From: IMCC2047 sp041395865 | Lineage (GTDB): Bacteria; Pseudomonadota; Gammaproteobacteria; Pseudomonadales; IMCC2047 | Assembly (NCBI GenBank): GCA_041395865.1 | Contig: JAWKZQ010000004.1 | Coordinates: forward strand, 121,064 to 185,063 | Direction: 5' to 3' | Length of the DNA: 64,000 bases | Shown: positions 7,584 through 15,798 of the stretch, one piece after another | How the letters are laid out: each line of letters opens with the position of its first letter | Position numbering within the stretch: position 1 is the first letter of the stretch | Notes under the pieces: generated by a model | What the model saw: only the letters and a program-made list of their open reading frames with translations | What the model was told of the DNA's origin: nothing | The model's database searches: none | Made by a program: the position numbers and the translations under genes

Positions 7584-8303
7584 ATGTCGCAAAATACCAG
7601 AACCGGTTTAATCAGCTTAGGCATCTTTACCTTCCTGGGGTTGGCGGTGCTCGGCTATTTACTCGGCCATGCCGCCATCGAACACAAGCTCTATGACCGT
7701 AGTGTCACCGTGAAGGGGCTTTCGGAAAGGGAATACCCGGCAGATATCGTGATCTGGCCGATCCAGTTCACGGTAGCAGGCAATGATATCGGCACGCTTT
7801 ACCGCGATATCGAACAGCAATCCAAAAGCATTCGCAGCTTTCTGGAAAGCAATGGCATTCCAGCCGAGGAAATCAGCAACGGCACCCCGGCCATTACCGA
7901 CAAATCAGCACAACAATACGGCAACGGCGCTCGTCCCGAGTTTCGATATACCGCCATCCAGACGGTGACCGTCTATTCGCAAAATGTCGACGCCGTACGC
8001 AGCGTTATGGGCAGCCTGTCGCAGCTGGGTACGCAGGGCATTGTGATTACCGGCGATAACTACCAGGCTCGCACCGAGTATCTTTTTACCCGTCTTAACG
8101 AAATCAAACCTGAAATGATTGAGGAGGCCACCACCAAAGCCCGGGAAGTGGCAGAAAAATTCGCCAAGGATTCGAAAAGCCGACTCGGCAAAATCAAGCG
8201 CGCCTCGCAGGGCCAGTTCAGTATCTCAGACAGGGATAAACATAACCCGCACATCAAAAAAGTACGCGTGGTTTCAACCGTCGAATATTTCCTATCCGAC
8301 TAA
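7584..8303 (+). CDS. SIMPL-domain (DUF541, YggE-like) protein, membrane-anchored
   Basis: 239 residues. One N-terminal hydrophobic segment (about residues 8-30) acts as an uncleaved anchor or signal. It is followed by a SIMPL domain starting at DRSVTVKGLSEREYPADIVIWPIQFTVAG and containing EISNGTPAITDKSAQQYG and the C-terminal VRVVSTVEYFL strand. Related periplasmic proteins such as YggE are linked to oxidative stress tolerance, but the activity is unknown. AAGGA lies about 9 bases upstream. It is 60 bases after the LysR gene and may be cotranscribed with it. Confidence 0.85.
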   Translation: MSQNTRTGLISLGIFTFLGLAVLGYLLGHAAIEHKLYDRSVTVKGLSEREYPADIVIWPIQFTVAGNDIGTLYRDIEQQSKSIRSFLESNGIPAEEISNGTPAITDKSAQQYGNGARPEFRYTAIQTVTVYSQNVDAVRSVMGSLSQLGTQGIVITGDNYQARTEYLFTRLNEIKPEMIEEATTKAREVAEKFAKDSKSRLGKIKRASQGQFSISDRDKHNPHIKKVRVVSTVEYFLSD

Positions 8304-8316
8304 GCCCTTTTAAAAC

Positions 8317-8358
8317 GGGCAAGCCGGAAATTGCTGCCAATATATTCGGCTTGCCCGC
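8317..8358 (+). terminator. Stem-loop after SIMPL gene, possible terminator without T-run
   Basis: CGGGCAAGCC and GGCTTGCCCG pair across a loop of about 20 bases, with GAA/TTC extending the stem past one bulge. No T-run follows, so intrinsic termination is uncertain. Confidence 0.35.
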
Positions 8359-8460
8359 CTCCCCAAAAGTCACGCATCAATCCACCGGGACTTATGCCAG
8401 CCGGGTTTATTTTCTGGTATAGTCCGCCCAGCTTTACGACTTATCTGGGTACCCCGACTA

Positions 8461-10368
8461 ATGAGTGATTTCATCGCAGACCTGACTAATAATCCGCTAC
8501 TGGCAGACGGTGCCTCTGGCTCCTACCTGTTCGAGCGTACCGGACGGCTCTCCGAAGTGAACCACGTCTATGAAGCACTCAACGCTGACAACCCCGACAC
8601 GATCCGCGATATCCACCTCGCCTACCTGCAATCCGGCGCCCGCTGCCTGACCACCAATACCTTTGGTGCCAACAATGCCTACCTGAAACTCATGGGCGAA
8701 TCCGGGCGCGTGACTGAAATAAACCGGGCCGGGGTTCAGCGGGCACGCGAAGCCATCGAACGCTTCAAGGAACACACCCACTCCGAGAAATCTTACTACA
8801 TCGTCGGCTCTATCGGCCCCAGCTGTGACGATGAACTCACCCCGGAACAGGTCGCCGATATCTACCAGGAACAGATTGAAGCGCTGTCCGCTGCCGGCGT
8901 GGATGCGCTGCTGCTGGAAACCTTTAACTCACTGGCGGAAGTTAAGGCCCTGCTGACACTGATCAACGCCCTACCAAATACCCCGCCGGTGATCGTGCAA
9001 ATGGCGTTACAACAAAACGCCAACGGCGACTGGAACGTTGACCCGATATCCTATGTGGAAGCCGCCGCCGCGCTTGGCGCCCTTGTTGTCGGCGTCAACT
9101 GCTGCACCCCCTGGGATGCCTCGGCCTTTATTGAGCAGGCAAATACCCTGGCTATTGTACGCAACCGTAAAGTACTGCTCTCCGCCATGCCCAACGCAGG
9201 AGGCTTCCAACGTATCGGACACCGCTTCATGACCGCGGTAAACCCTGAGTTTATGGGCAAACAGGCACGCACCTTTGCAGCGCAAGGCGTGCGCCTCATT
9301 GGCGGTTGTTGTGAGGTACATCCCGAGCACATCCGCGAAATGAACAACTACCTGCAAGGCAGCCAGGTCAGTCGAAATACCATCTCGATCCACTCGCAGG
9401 ACGCCCTGCCCGCCGCTGGCCCCGAAGAAAAGGCAAAAAACGGCCCCTTCTCCCGCAAGCTGATGGCTGGCGAGTTTGTCGTCAGCGTCGAAATGCTACC
9501 GTCGCGCGGCACGTCTCACGCGGTACTCGACAAGAAGATCGAATTTGTCCGCGAGCTGGCTGAATCCGGCCTGGCTGACGCGCTGGACATCACCGACGGC
9601 TCACGGGGCATTCCGCTAGTGCCACCCGGCGACTTTATCACCAGCATTCGCGAAACGCTGGGCTGGACAGCCGAAACCGGCGATCAACTGGAGCTGATTC
9701 CCCACTTTACCACCCGCGACCTGAACATCATGGGCCTGCAAAGCCGCTTGATGGGCTATCACATCCGACGGGTAAACAATATCGTCTTCATTACCGGCGA
9801 TCCGCCTAAAATGTCGCCCACCTACCCACGCTCAACCGCCGTCTTCGATGCCAACTCGGTGGATATGGTGAAGTATGCGCAGAGCTGCCTCAATGCTGGC
9901 GTGGATTTCGGTGGCCAGCGCTTGGGGCGCCAGAAAAACCCACAGACCCACTTTACCATTGGCGCGGGCTTCGAACCCGAAGCGCTGGACAGCACCTCCG
10001 AGCTGAAAAAGCTCGAACGCAAGATCGAAGCGGGCGTTGATTACATCATGACCCAACCCGCCTTTCGCAACGATGCTCTGGCGATACTGGAACCCTATCG
10101 CCAACAGGTACCCGTACTGGTCGGCGTCATGGTCCTTACCGGCCTGGAACATGCCAAACGTGTCGGCCAGGTCCCCGGGGTAACGATCCCGGAAGAGGTT
10201 TACGAACGCCTGGCACGTTACGACAGCCTGGAGGATCAAGCTAAAGCCGGACAGGAAATCGCCATGGAGCAAATCCGCTGGGTACGCGACAATGGCTGGC
10301 CGGGGCTTTACCTCATGTCACCCGCTTCCCATGATCGGGTGATCGACACCCTGGGTGCTTTGAAGTAA
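8461..10368 (+). CDS. Bifunctional homocysteine S-methyltransferase / methylenetetrahydrofolate reductase
   Basis: 635 residues with two domains. Residues about 1-300 form a homocysteine S-methyltransferase barrel (LLADGASGSYLFERTG at the start, VGVNCCTP and IGGCCEVHPEHI carrying the zinc cysteines). Residues about 330-635 form a methylenetetrahydrofolate reductase barrel (VEMLPSRG, ITDGSRG, NIVFITGDPPK, YIMTQPAFR). The arrangement is the same as in Bacillus YitJ. It should make 5-methyl-THF and methylate homocysteine to methionine. No S-box or other riboswitch was recognised in the 150 bases upstream, and there is no clear Shine-Dalgarno. Confidence 0.92.
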   Translation: MSDFIADLTNNPLLADGASGSYLFERTGRLSEVNHVYEALNADNPDTIRDIHLAYLQSGARCLTTNTFGANNAYLKLMGESGRVTEINRAGVQRAREAIERFKEHTHSEKSYYIVGSIGPSCDDELTPEQVADIYQEQIEALSAAGVDALLLETFNSLAEVKALLTLINALPNTPPVIVQMALQQNANGDWNVDPISYVEAAAALGALVVGVNCCTPWDASAFIEQANTLAIVRNRKVLLSAMPNAGGFQRIGHRFMTAVNPEFMGKQARTFAAQGVRLIGGCCEVHPEHIREMNNYLQGSQVSRNTISIHSQDALPAAGPEEKAKNGPFSRKLMAGEFVVSVEMLPSRGTSHAVLDKKIEFVRELAESGLADALDITDGSRGIPLVPPGDFITSIRETLGWTAETGDQLELIPHFTTRDLNIMGLQSRLMGYHIRRVNNIVFITGDPPKMSPTYPRSTAVFDANSVDMVKYAQSCLNAGVDFGGQRLGRQKNPQTHFTIGAGFEPEALDSTSELKKLERKIEAGVDYIMTQPAFRNDALAILEPYRQQVPVLVGVMVLTGLEHAKRVGQVPGVTIPEEVYERLARYDSLEDQAKAGQEIAMEQIRWVRDNGWPGLYLMSPASHDRVIDTLGALK

Positions 10369-10374
10369 GCAGTC

Positions 10375-10788
10375 ATGTCCGACGAACTGCTCTTCGTATA
10401 CGGAACACTACGCAGAGGGATTACCTCCCCCCTTGACGAACTCATGGCGCAGCATTGCGAGTTCCGTACCGATGCAACCATGCAAGGCATCCTCTTCGAC
10501 GTGGCGGGCTATCCTGGTGTGACCGAATCGCTCGACCCCAGCCACCGGGTGGTTGGCGAAATTTACAGAGTCCTCGATGCCCAGGCGCTATGGCCCACAC
10601 TTGATCACTACGAACAGTGCTCCAACGCCTACCCTACACCCCATGAATACATTCGCAAGAAACTGACCGTCTTAACACCTGACGGTGAAAACATCCTGGC
10701 CTGGGCCTATTTATTCAATTGGGATGCCAGTGGTTTACTCCGCATTGATCACGGGGATTTCGTAAAGTACGTGATCAACAACGGTTAA
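10375..10788 (+). CDS. Gamma-glutamylcyclotransferase-like (AIG2/YtfP) protein
   Basis: 137 residues. The N-terminal FVYGTLRRG motif is the substrate-binding signature of the AIG2/GGCT fold, and GEIYRVLDAQALWPTLDHYEQC carries the acidic residue (YE) used as catalytic base in this group. It begins 6 bases after the preceding gene and is probably cotranscribed. Members release 5-oxoproline from gamma-glutamyl compounds; the exact substrate is not known here. Confidence 0.85.
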   Translation: MSDELLFVYGTLRRGITSPLDELMAQHCEFRTDATMQGILFDVAGYPGVTESLDPSHRVVGEIYRVLDAQALWPTLDHYEQCSNAYPTPHEYIRKKLTVLTPDGENILAWAYLFNWDASGLLRIDHGDFVKYVINNG

Positions 10789-11029
10789 AAGTAGGTTTTA
10801 ATTTCCTGAACCTAGCCAAACGACTTTGATAAAAAGCACTAATAAATATCGCGCTTAAGGGCTTGGAATTATGCTAATTTTGTCTGGCTAGGATGGTGCA
10901 GCTTGGGCTTACGTCAAATCAATAATCTAAAAGAGTCATGCCTAGGTCGAAGTCGACAGCATCAGCACGCGCAGTCTTGCTAACGCGCAAGATACAAATA
11001 TTGTGTCTATTTAAGGAAACACAAAAATA

Positions 11030-11743
11030 ATGGAAGAATTAAAACAAAAAATAGCACTGTTTATCGACGCAGATAATGCACCCGCGAGCAAGTTTGGGGA
11101 TGTCCTGAGTGAAGTAGCCAAGTACGGTGTAGTGTCAATCCGGAAGGCCTATGGAAACTGGAAGTCGCCAACCCTTAAAGCATGGGAAGAGCTGCTTCAT
11201 GAGTATGCAATCCAGCCCGTTCAGCAATACGATTTAACCAAAGGAAAAAATGCTTCGGACATTGCCCTGGTTATTGATGCCATGGATGTCATGTATACGA
11301 AGGATATTGATGTGATGTGCTTTATTTCATCGGATTGCGATTTCACCCCCATGGTCACAAGAGCTTTGGCGGAAGGCAAAGTGGTCTTAGGTTTCGGCGA
11401 ACGTAAAACACCTTCGCCATTCGTTAATGCCTGTTCGAAGTTCCTGTTCCTTGATCAGCCTGGCTCTGCGGAAGAAAAAAGCACCACGAAACCTAACAGC
11501 TTGAAATCAGATACCAAGCTAATCGCGCTTTTACGCAACGCCATTGAGGCAACGGAGGATGATGGTTGGGCCGACCTCGGCGCAGTGGGTTCCAATATTT
11601 CCAATAGAACCTCCTTTGATTGCCGGAATCACGGATTCAAAAACCTGAGTAGCCTGTTTAAAGCAATCGATTTGTTTGAACTAAAACGCGGTTCAGGAAA
11701 GTCCTACCTGGTCAGGGATACCAGAAAGCCCAAAAAATCTTAA
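11030..11743 (+). CDS. NYN-domain protein with C-terminal OST-HTH/LOTUS-like domain
   Basis: 237 residues. The first 145 form a PIN-like NYN (LabA/DUF88) nuclease domain with the acidic residues expected at the active site: LFIDADNAP at the start, SDIALVIDAMD in the middle, and ISSDCDFTPMVTRALAEGK. The C-terminal 80 residues look like a LOTUS/OST-HTH domain (TKLIALLRNAIEATEDDGWADLGAVGS, then SLFKAIDLFEL). The combination is typical of bacterial LabA-like proteins thought to act on RNA. AAGGAA lies 13 bases upstream. The gene stands alone; the 240-base gap before it holds an 8-bp inverted repeat (CCTAGCCA 10811-10818 / TGGCTAGG 10885-10892). Confidence 0.87.
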   Translation: MEELKQKIALFIDADNAPASKFGDVLSEVAKYGVVSIRKAYGNWKSPTLKAWEELLHEYAIQPVQQYDLTKGKNASDIALVIDAMDVMYTKDIDVMCFISSDCDFTPMVTRALAEGKVVLGFGERKTPSPFVNACSKFLFLDQPGSAEEKSTTKPNSLKSDTKLIALLRNAIEATEDDGWADLGAVGSNISNRTSFDCRNHGFKNLSSLFKAIDLFELKRGSGKSYLVRDTRKPKKS

Positions 11744-11766
11744 AACCAGGCAGGTTTACTCCAGCC

Positions 11767-12591
11767 TTACTGACTCAACGGATAAGTAAAAAAGGCCAAG
11801 TGATAGAGATTGAAGAAAAAATGCGCCAGGATGACAAGGTACAAACGCCCGGTTGCAAGATAGATTAACCCGTAGGCCGCACCGGCGAGCGTCGCCAGAA
11901 AGACGAAGGAAAGACCGCCGGCAAAGTGAGCAAGCCCAAACAACAAACTACTCCCCATGACCGCAGTAACAGTCCCGTAACGTGACAACACATTCTGAAA
12001 GTAACCCCGAAACAGCACTTCTTCAGCTACGCAGGTAAAGAGCAGGTTTTTAAACACAAACCAGCCCAGCCATTCCGGCAGGCTGAACTCTGGTTTTATT
12101 AAGTCAATCGCACAACCCAGGAAGGGCAATACCAGTAACAGAGCTACAGCCGAGATCGTCATCAGCTTAACGGCTTGATGCCTATGCCCTTGCAGCATAC
12201 TCGGCATCAGCAGAATGAACCCAAAGATAATCAACGGCTTATCGAGATTCAGCATTAAACTGTAGGGCGTACTCTCGGACCCAGATAGAACCTGATCAAG
12301 CACCATCAAGGTATGAAAACCCGGTAAGAGATGTGCCGCCAGCGCCAAGGCCCAGAGAACTAGCAAAGCCTGAAACACCCAGCTCTGCCATCCACCTGTT
12401 TTTTTAACCAACCACGCTAGTAAAAATCCCGACGACGCGAACAACAGCCCAATCCACTCAACCAGCCCGAAGACCGCCGCCAGAATATAAGCAGCAGCAA
12501 CTAAAACAGGCCAGAATTTTTGTTGGGTGAAAATGGCAAGTACAGCAAACGCGAGAACAAGCCAGACGCTTAATTCAGGAAATAAATTCAT
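11767..12591 (-). CDS. CPBP-family intramembrane metalloprotease
   Basis: 274 residues, strongly hydrophobic, with about seven or eight transmembrane segments. The family motifs are present: EEVLFRGYFQ (the EExxxR motif) and, later, FGLAHFAGG and the histidine in LAHFFFNLYH. CPBP (Abi/CAAX) proteases cleave or process membrane-associated substrates. It lies 28 bases downstream of a class D beta-lactamase gene on the same strand and may be cotranscribed with it. The start codon has only a weak ribosome site. Confidence 0.88.
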   Translation of the reverse strand: MNLFPELSVWLVLAFAVLAIFTQQKFWPVLVAAAYILAAVFGLVEWIGLLFASSGFLLAWLVKKTGGWQSWVFQALLVLWALALAAHLLPGFHTLMVLDQVLSGSESTPYSLMLNLDKPLIIFGFILLMPSMLQGHRHQAVKLMTISAVALLLVLPFLGCAIDLIKPEFSLPEWLGWFVFKNLLFTCVAEEVLFRGYFQNVLSRYGTVTAVMGSSLLFGLAHFAGGLSFVFLATLAGAAYGLIYLATGRLYLVILAHFFFNLYHLAFFTYPLSQ

Positions 12592-12619
12592 GGGAAGAAA
12601 AAACTAAAGGCTAAGAAGC

Positions 12620-13387
12620 TCAAATAATGCCTTTTAGTTTTAAGGCATCAATCACCATTTTCGCTCTTAACGGTAAATCAGCAGGGTCGTTAACAAGCAT
12701 GTGATGCGCGAAAAACCAGACCTCATTCTCAGTCTCGACATAACCAACATACCAGCCATCAGCCCCTTTCCACCCGGTTTTGGCGCGTAATTTATAAGCC
12801 GGCTTTTCCTCAACAAGCATGATCTCCTTAAGGATTTGAATGTTGCTGGCTTTAATGGGCAACTGCCCCCAATACACTTTTCTTAGGAAGGCTATCTGAT
12901 CGTTGGGCGAAACCCGTAAGTTACCCTCCAACCAGAAAGTGGTGATGTCCGCCCCCGTCTTTTTATTGCCATAACCAAACACATCGAGATAGTGCTTATA
13001 CCGTGAATCACCAACCTCCTTTGCGAACTGCTGATAACACCAGACACAGGAGCGGGCAAAGGCCGTTGCCAACGTCTGATTCGAATTCCAGGGCGCATAG
13101 GCTCTCTCGATGCCGTCCCATTCAATAACTTCAAACTGATCGGTAATAACGCCCTCTTCCAGGGCTATCAGCGTATTAGGTATTTTGAAGGTGGATGCCG
13201 GGATGTGTGCTTGCCCGGCTTTCGCTGAGTTGTGGGTGTATTTAACCCGCCCATTCAGGGACTCAATGAGTAGCGTTCCATCAACACCCGCTTCAATAAA
13301 GCGCCGTTCTATATCAGCCTCATTTGCCGACAGGGATGAAGGGAGTAACAACAGGAAAAATAGAGTACAAAATACTCGGCGAGTCAT
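12620..13387 (-). CDS. Class D (OXA-type) beta-lactamase
   Basis: 255 residues with a signal peptide cut near LSA-NE. All class D motifs are in place: STFK at 65-68 (nucleophile Ser65, Lys68), SCV at 113-115 (SxV), YGN at 139-141, FWLEG with Trp152, and KTG at 203-205. It should hydrolyse beta-lactams in the periplasm; the spectrum cannot be told. No integron or insertion sequence is adjacent and codon use resembles neighbouring genes, so it looks like a resident chromosomal enzyme. The regulator-like C-terminal domain of BlaR is absent, so a sensor role is unlikely. Confidence 0.93.
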   Translation of the reverse strand: MTRRVFCTLFFLLLLPSSLSANEADIERRFIEAGVDGTLLIESLNGRVKYTHNSAKAGQAHIPASTFKIPNTLIALEEGVITDQFEVIEWDGIERAYAPWNSNQTLATAFARSCVWCYQQFAKEVGDSRYKHYLDVFGYGNKKTGADITTFWLEGNLRVSPNDQIAFLRKVYWGQLPIKASNIQILKEIMLVEEKPAYKLRAKTGWKGADGWYVGYVETENEVWFFAHHMLVNDPADLPLRAKMVIDALKLKGII

Positions 13388-13436
13388 AAGTTAATTCACA
13401 ACGTAGTTTGCTTAAGCGGAATGATTATACGGAGCT

Positions 13437-13462
13437 AATTTTGCTCTGCCCCTAATTATTCA
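13437..13462. repeat. Short dispersed repeat motif, copy A
   Basis: TTTTGCTCTGCCCCTAATTATT at 13439-13460 closely matches a second copy at 14569-14590, which differs at two positions. Similar CTCTGacCCC-AATTATT strings recur in many proteobacterial genomes, often near transposase remnants. The two copies flank the lytic transglycosylase gene. Confidence 0.45.
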
Positions 13463-13481
13463 TTTTTTATAGGGGTTAATC

Positions 13482-14234
13482 TTAAGCACTTTGTTTCGCC
13501 AGCCCCTGTTTCACCTTAACCAGATAGTCACGGGTTTCTTGCGGCATCTTCCCCAACCCTTTGCGATCGACATTTCCTTGCCCCCAGTTGTAAGCGGCCA
13601 ATGCATAATCGAGATCGCCTTCATATTTATTGAGTAACTGCTTCAGGTAGCGGCTTCCTCCAAGCAGATTCTGTTGTAGGTCAAAACTGTCGGTAACCTC
13701 AAGCTCTCGGGCAGTAGCCGGCATCAGTTGCATCAGCCCCTGAGCACCGGTTGAGGAGACCGCATCAGGGCTAAAATTACTTTCGGTGCTTACCACCGAA
13801 CGAATCAGCTCTGGTGCCAAGCCGACCTCCTGAGCAACTCCGTCGATCAGTTTCTCAATCTGCTCACGACTGTTTTTCGTCGAAGTCAGCGAGCCAGACT
13901 GATGTTCATGAGACACCGAGGCATACACGTCAAGTTTTTGACTAATCGCAGATGACATTTCAAACTGGCGGGCGGTCATTCCCAGCAATACTGAAAGTGA
14001 GTCTACCGGGGCCCCCTGATTCGGATCAAACAGCCCCTGCAGTAACTGCAAATTTGCCAGTCGGGCCAGCCTGTTTTCCTCTCGGGATACTGCCTGCGCT
14101 GATAAATCGCCGGCTATAGCGGCGCCGAGCAACGTTTCGAATGATTGCTGGTACGGCCGAAGCACGGCGACTGGTGATTGCGTGGAAATGTTGGCTTGGA
14201 TGCCTGCGAAAGCATCTAACGGATCAATACTCAT
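13482..14234 (-). CDS. SLT-domain lytic transglycosylase without signal peptide
   Basis: 250 residues. The C-terminal half is a lysozyme-like SLT domain: STESNFSPDAVSSTGAQGLM with catalytic Glu151, followed by MQLMPATA and the AAYNWGQGNV motif. It should cut peptidoglycan to anhydromuropeptides. The first 120 residues are helical and lack a signal peptide or lipobox, unusual for a housekeeping transglycosylase and more like ones exported by a dedicated secretion system or attached to a larger machine. No such machine is nearby. The start lacks a strong ribosome site. Confidence 0.85.
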   Translation of the reverse strand: MSIDPLDAFAGIQANISTQSPVAVLRPYQQSFETLLGAAIAGDLSAQAVSREENRLARLANLQLLQGLFDPNQGAPVDSLSVLLGMTARQFEMSSAISQKLDVYASVSHEHQSGSLTSTKNSREQIEKLIDGVAQEVGLAPELIRSVVSTESNFSPDAVSSTGAQGLMQLMPATARELEVTDSFDLQQNLLGGSRYLKQLLNKYEGDLDYALAAYNWGQGNVDRKGLGKMPQETRDYLVKVKQGLAKQSA

Positions 14235-14365
14235 AATGATTGCTCGTGTTTTACCGTTGAATCATGTGCGCACCAAACAACAAAGCAAAAATCGCACCAG
14301 ATACTCCCCTTCTGCGCGCCTAGCACTGGAAATTTTTGACTACATCTCTAATAAATTGGCTGCGG

Positions 14366-14516
14366 GTTTCGCCCTCCTGGACGAGTTCATTTTCTTTGCG
14401 GCCAAAGAAAACGGAACCAAAAGAAACGCCCCTCTGGTCCATCCTCGGCTGCGCCGATACCCTGCGCTACTCGAAAAGTAACGACCGCTGCGGAACTCGC
14501 CCAGGAAGGGCGAAAC
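14366..14516. repeat. MITE-like element 1 with terminal inverted repeats
   Basis: The left end at 14366-14388 (GTTTCGCCCTCCTGGACGAG and on) and the right end at 14493-14516 are inverted copies of each other, differing by one gap and one base. The 151-base element has no gene. Its interior (14386-14500) matches 14997-15109 in element 2 with few changes. This is the structure of a non-autonomous mobile element. Confidence 0.65.
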
Positions 14517-14568
14517 TAATTATTTAGATTGGCTGGAAGGCTAGGAGTAAGAAAACTCATCCAAAAAA

Positions 14569-14590
14569 TTTTACTCTGCCCCCAATTATT
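14569..14590. repeat. Short dispersed repeat motif, copy B
   Basis: TTTTACTCTGCCCCCAATTATT, the partner of the copy near 13439. It directly follows a stretch (AAGAAAACTCATCCAAAAA) also present at 15602-15620. Confidence 0.45.
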
Positions 14591-14703
14591 TCTTGGAGTG
14601 CTAAAAGGCATGGGGCACCTTCTGAGGTTGCGAGCCACTTTGGGTTGACCTGTATTAAACGAAGAGATATTAAAATTAAACTAAGTTTGATGGGAGTCAC
14701 TTC

Positions 14704-14937
14704 ATGACAAAGACACAAGCAGAAATAGATGCAGCTATCGTTATGATCCGTAAAAAGCATGCGCAGGATGTTGCTGATTTAATTAAGAAATTTGGATATA
14801 GCAATGAAGAAGCAGCCGAACATTTAGGAGTGACGGTTAATAAAATTAAGCAAATTATTGCCGGTGATGTCGAGTTTGTTCCTACTCAGCATTTGATCGA
14901 TATGAAGATAAAATTTGGCATGAGTTGCGGCTGTTAA
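14704..14937 (+). CDS. Small helix-turn-helix DNA-binding-like protein
   Basis: 77 residues. GGGAG lies 8 bases before the ATG. The middle of the protein (FGYSNEEAAEHLGVTVNKIKQIIAG) reads as a Cro/XRE-like helix-turn-helix, preceded by a charged helix and followed by VPTQHLIDMKIKFG; the C-terminus ends in two cysteines. It is probably a transcriptional regulator. It sits between two terminal-inverted-repeat elements, and its promoter region is similar to 15650-15700. No partner toxin gene is visible, so an antitoxin role is only a possibility. Confidence 0.65.
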   Translation: MTKTQAEIDAAIVMIRKKHAQDVADLIKKFGYSNEEAAEHLGVTVNKIKQIIAGDVEFVPTQHLIDMKIKFGMSCGC

Positions 14938-15111
14938 GCTAACTAACTTGAACCCTGGAGTTACATCAAAGTTATTATTTCGCCCCCCTGGGCGAGTTCA
15001 TTTTCTTTGCGTCCAAAGAAAACGGAACCAAAAGAAACGCCCCTCTGGTCCATCGTCGGCTGCACCGATACCCTGCGCTACTCAAAAACTAACGGCCGCT
15101 GCGGAACTCGC

Positions 15112-15138
15112 CTTTTGAAAATACTCAATTTTCAAAAG
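15112..15138. repeat. Perfect 11-bp inverted repeat
   Basis: CTTTTGAAAAT (15112-15122) and ATTTTCAAAAG (15128-15138) with a 5-base loop, at the point where similarity to element 1 ends. Confidence 0.6.
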
Positions 15139-15294
15139 ACTCAAACAGTCCTCGCTACTGCGTGCCGTTAATTTTCTCCGTTGCTCGGCGATTTCCAAGA
15201 GAATAAAAACAAAGCGCTCCGTAGCCGATTCATGGCATACCAAACTCCCCTTTAAGCGCAGCTGAGCCCGGAATCCATAGCTTCTAGAAACAGG

Positions 15295-15315
15295 ATGCCG
15301 GATCAAGTCCGGCAT
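15295..15315. repeat. REP-like palindrome
   Basis: ATGCCGGA and TCCGGCAT around TCAAG. The palindrome and its flank (CCGGAATCCATAG...) belong to a dispersed repeat common in proteobacteria, often misread as a small protein. Confidence 0.6.
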
Positions 15316-15720
15316 AACGACATTCTTAAACCGGCACACCTTGCACAAATTTCAATTCTCCAAAGCCATGCCCAGCACCAAATAATCTCCCCTTCTGCGC
15401 AGCCAAGCATTGACTTTCAAATGGAAAAAGGGCGAGGCCGTTTTTGGCCGAGTTCACCCAGCCCCCCATTTGAAAGTGAAACGCTGAGGTAATCGCAAAG
15501 CAATCAAGTAACAGGGGCTGCTTTAGTTGTTAAGGCTTTTGGGCGGCCAAAAAGCCTTAACTCGTCCAAGAAGGGCGAAACAAATTGTCTAAAAAACAGA
15601 ATTAAGAAAACTCATCCAAAAATTTTTATTTTGCATATATTGTTGAATTTTAAGGTTGCAGACACTTTATGTTGTGTTAGCCTGTACAAACATACAGTAA
15701 TAATATTCAGGAAGAATTTT

Positions 15721-15780
15721 ATGATTTTTGTTAAATCAAGATGGCGAAATAATCCGAATAGACTCTTGCGGCTAGGCTGA
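15721..15780 (+). CDS. Possible 19-residue peptide
   Basis: ATG to TGA, product starting MIFVKSRWRN, with AGGAAG 6 bases upstream. It lies at the position that the HTH gene occupies after the related leader at 14600-14703. It could be a truncated relic or a leader peptide. Support is only the ribosome site and position. Confidence 0.25.
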   Translation: MIFVKSRWRNNPNRLLRLG

Positions 15781-15798
15781 TAGTAAGATAGGCCCGAT

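Larger units (their letters stand above)
14235..14703. other. Repeat-rich interval, left part
   Basis: It contains the first terminal-inverted-repeat element (14366-14516), a second short repeat motif (14569-14590) and the promoter region of the small HTH gene. Overlapping frames here are accidental. The stretch 14281-14340 also resembles 15355-15420 (shared CTCCCCTTCTGCGC core). Confidence 0.6.
14978..15581. repeat. Composite element 2 with terminal inverted repeats
   Basis: The left end (14978-14999) and right end (15558-15581) are inverted copies that also match the ends of element 1. The first 135 bases match element 1; about 450 bases of other repeat sequence are then inserted before the right end. 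It encodes no transposase. It may be a longer family member or a nested insertion. Confidence 0.55.
14938..15798. other. Repeat-rich interval, right part
   Basis: It holds element 2 (14978-15581), an 11-bp hairpin (15112-15138), a common proteobacterial palindrome (15295-15315), a diverged copy of the HTH gene's leader (15560-15705) and a 19-codon frame. No larger gene is supported; the 88- and 65-codon frames here lie inside repeat sequence. Confidence 0.6.

Noticed and set aside
15082..15348. 88-codon minus-strand frame
   Set aside because: Lies inside element 2 and a REP-like repeat that is often misread as a gene.
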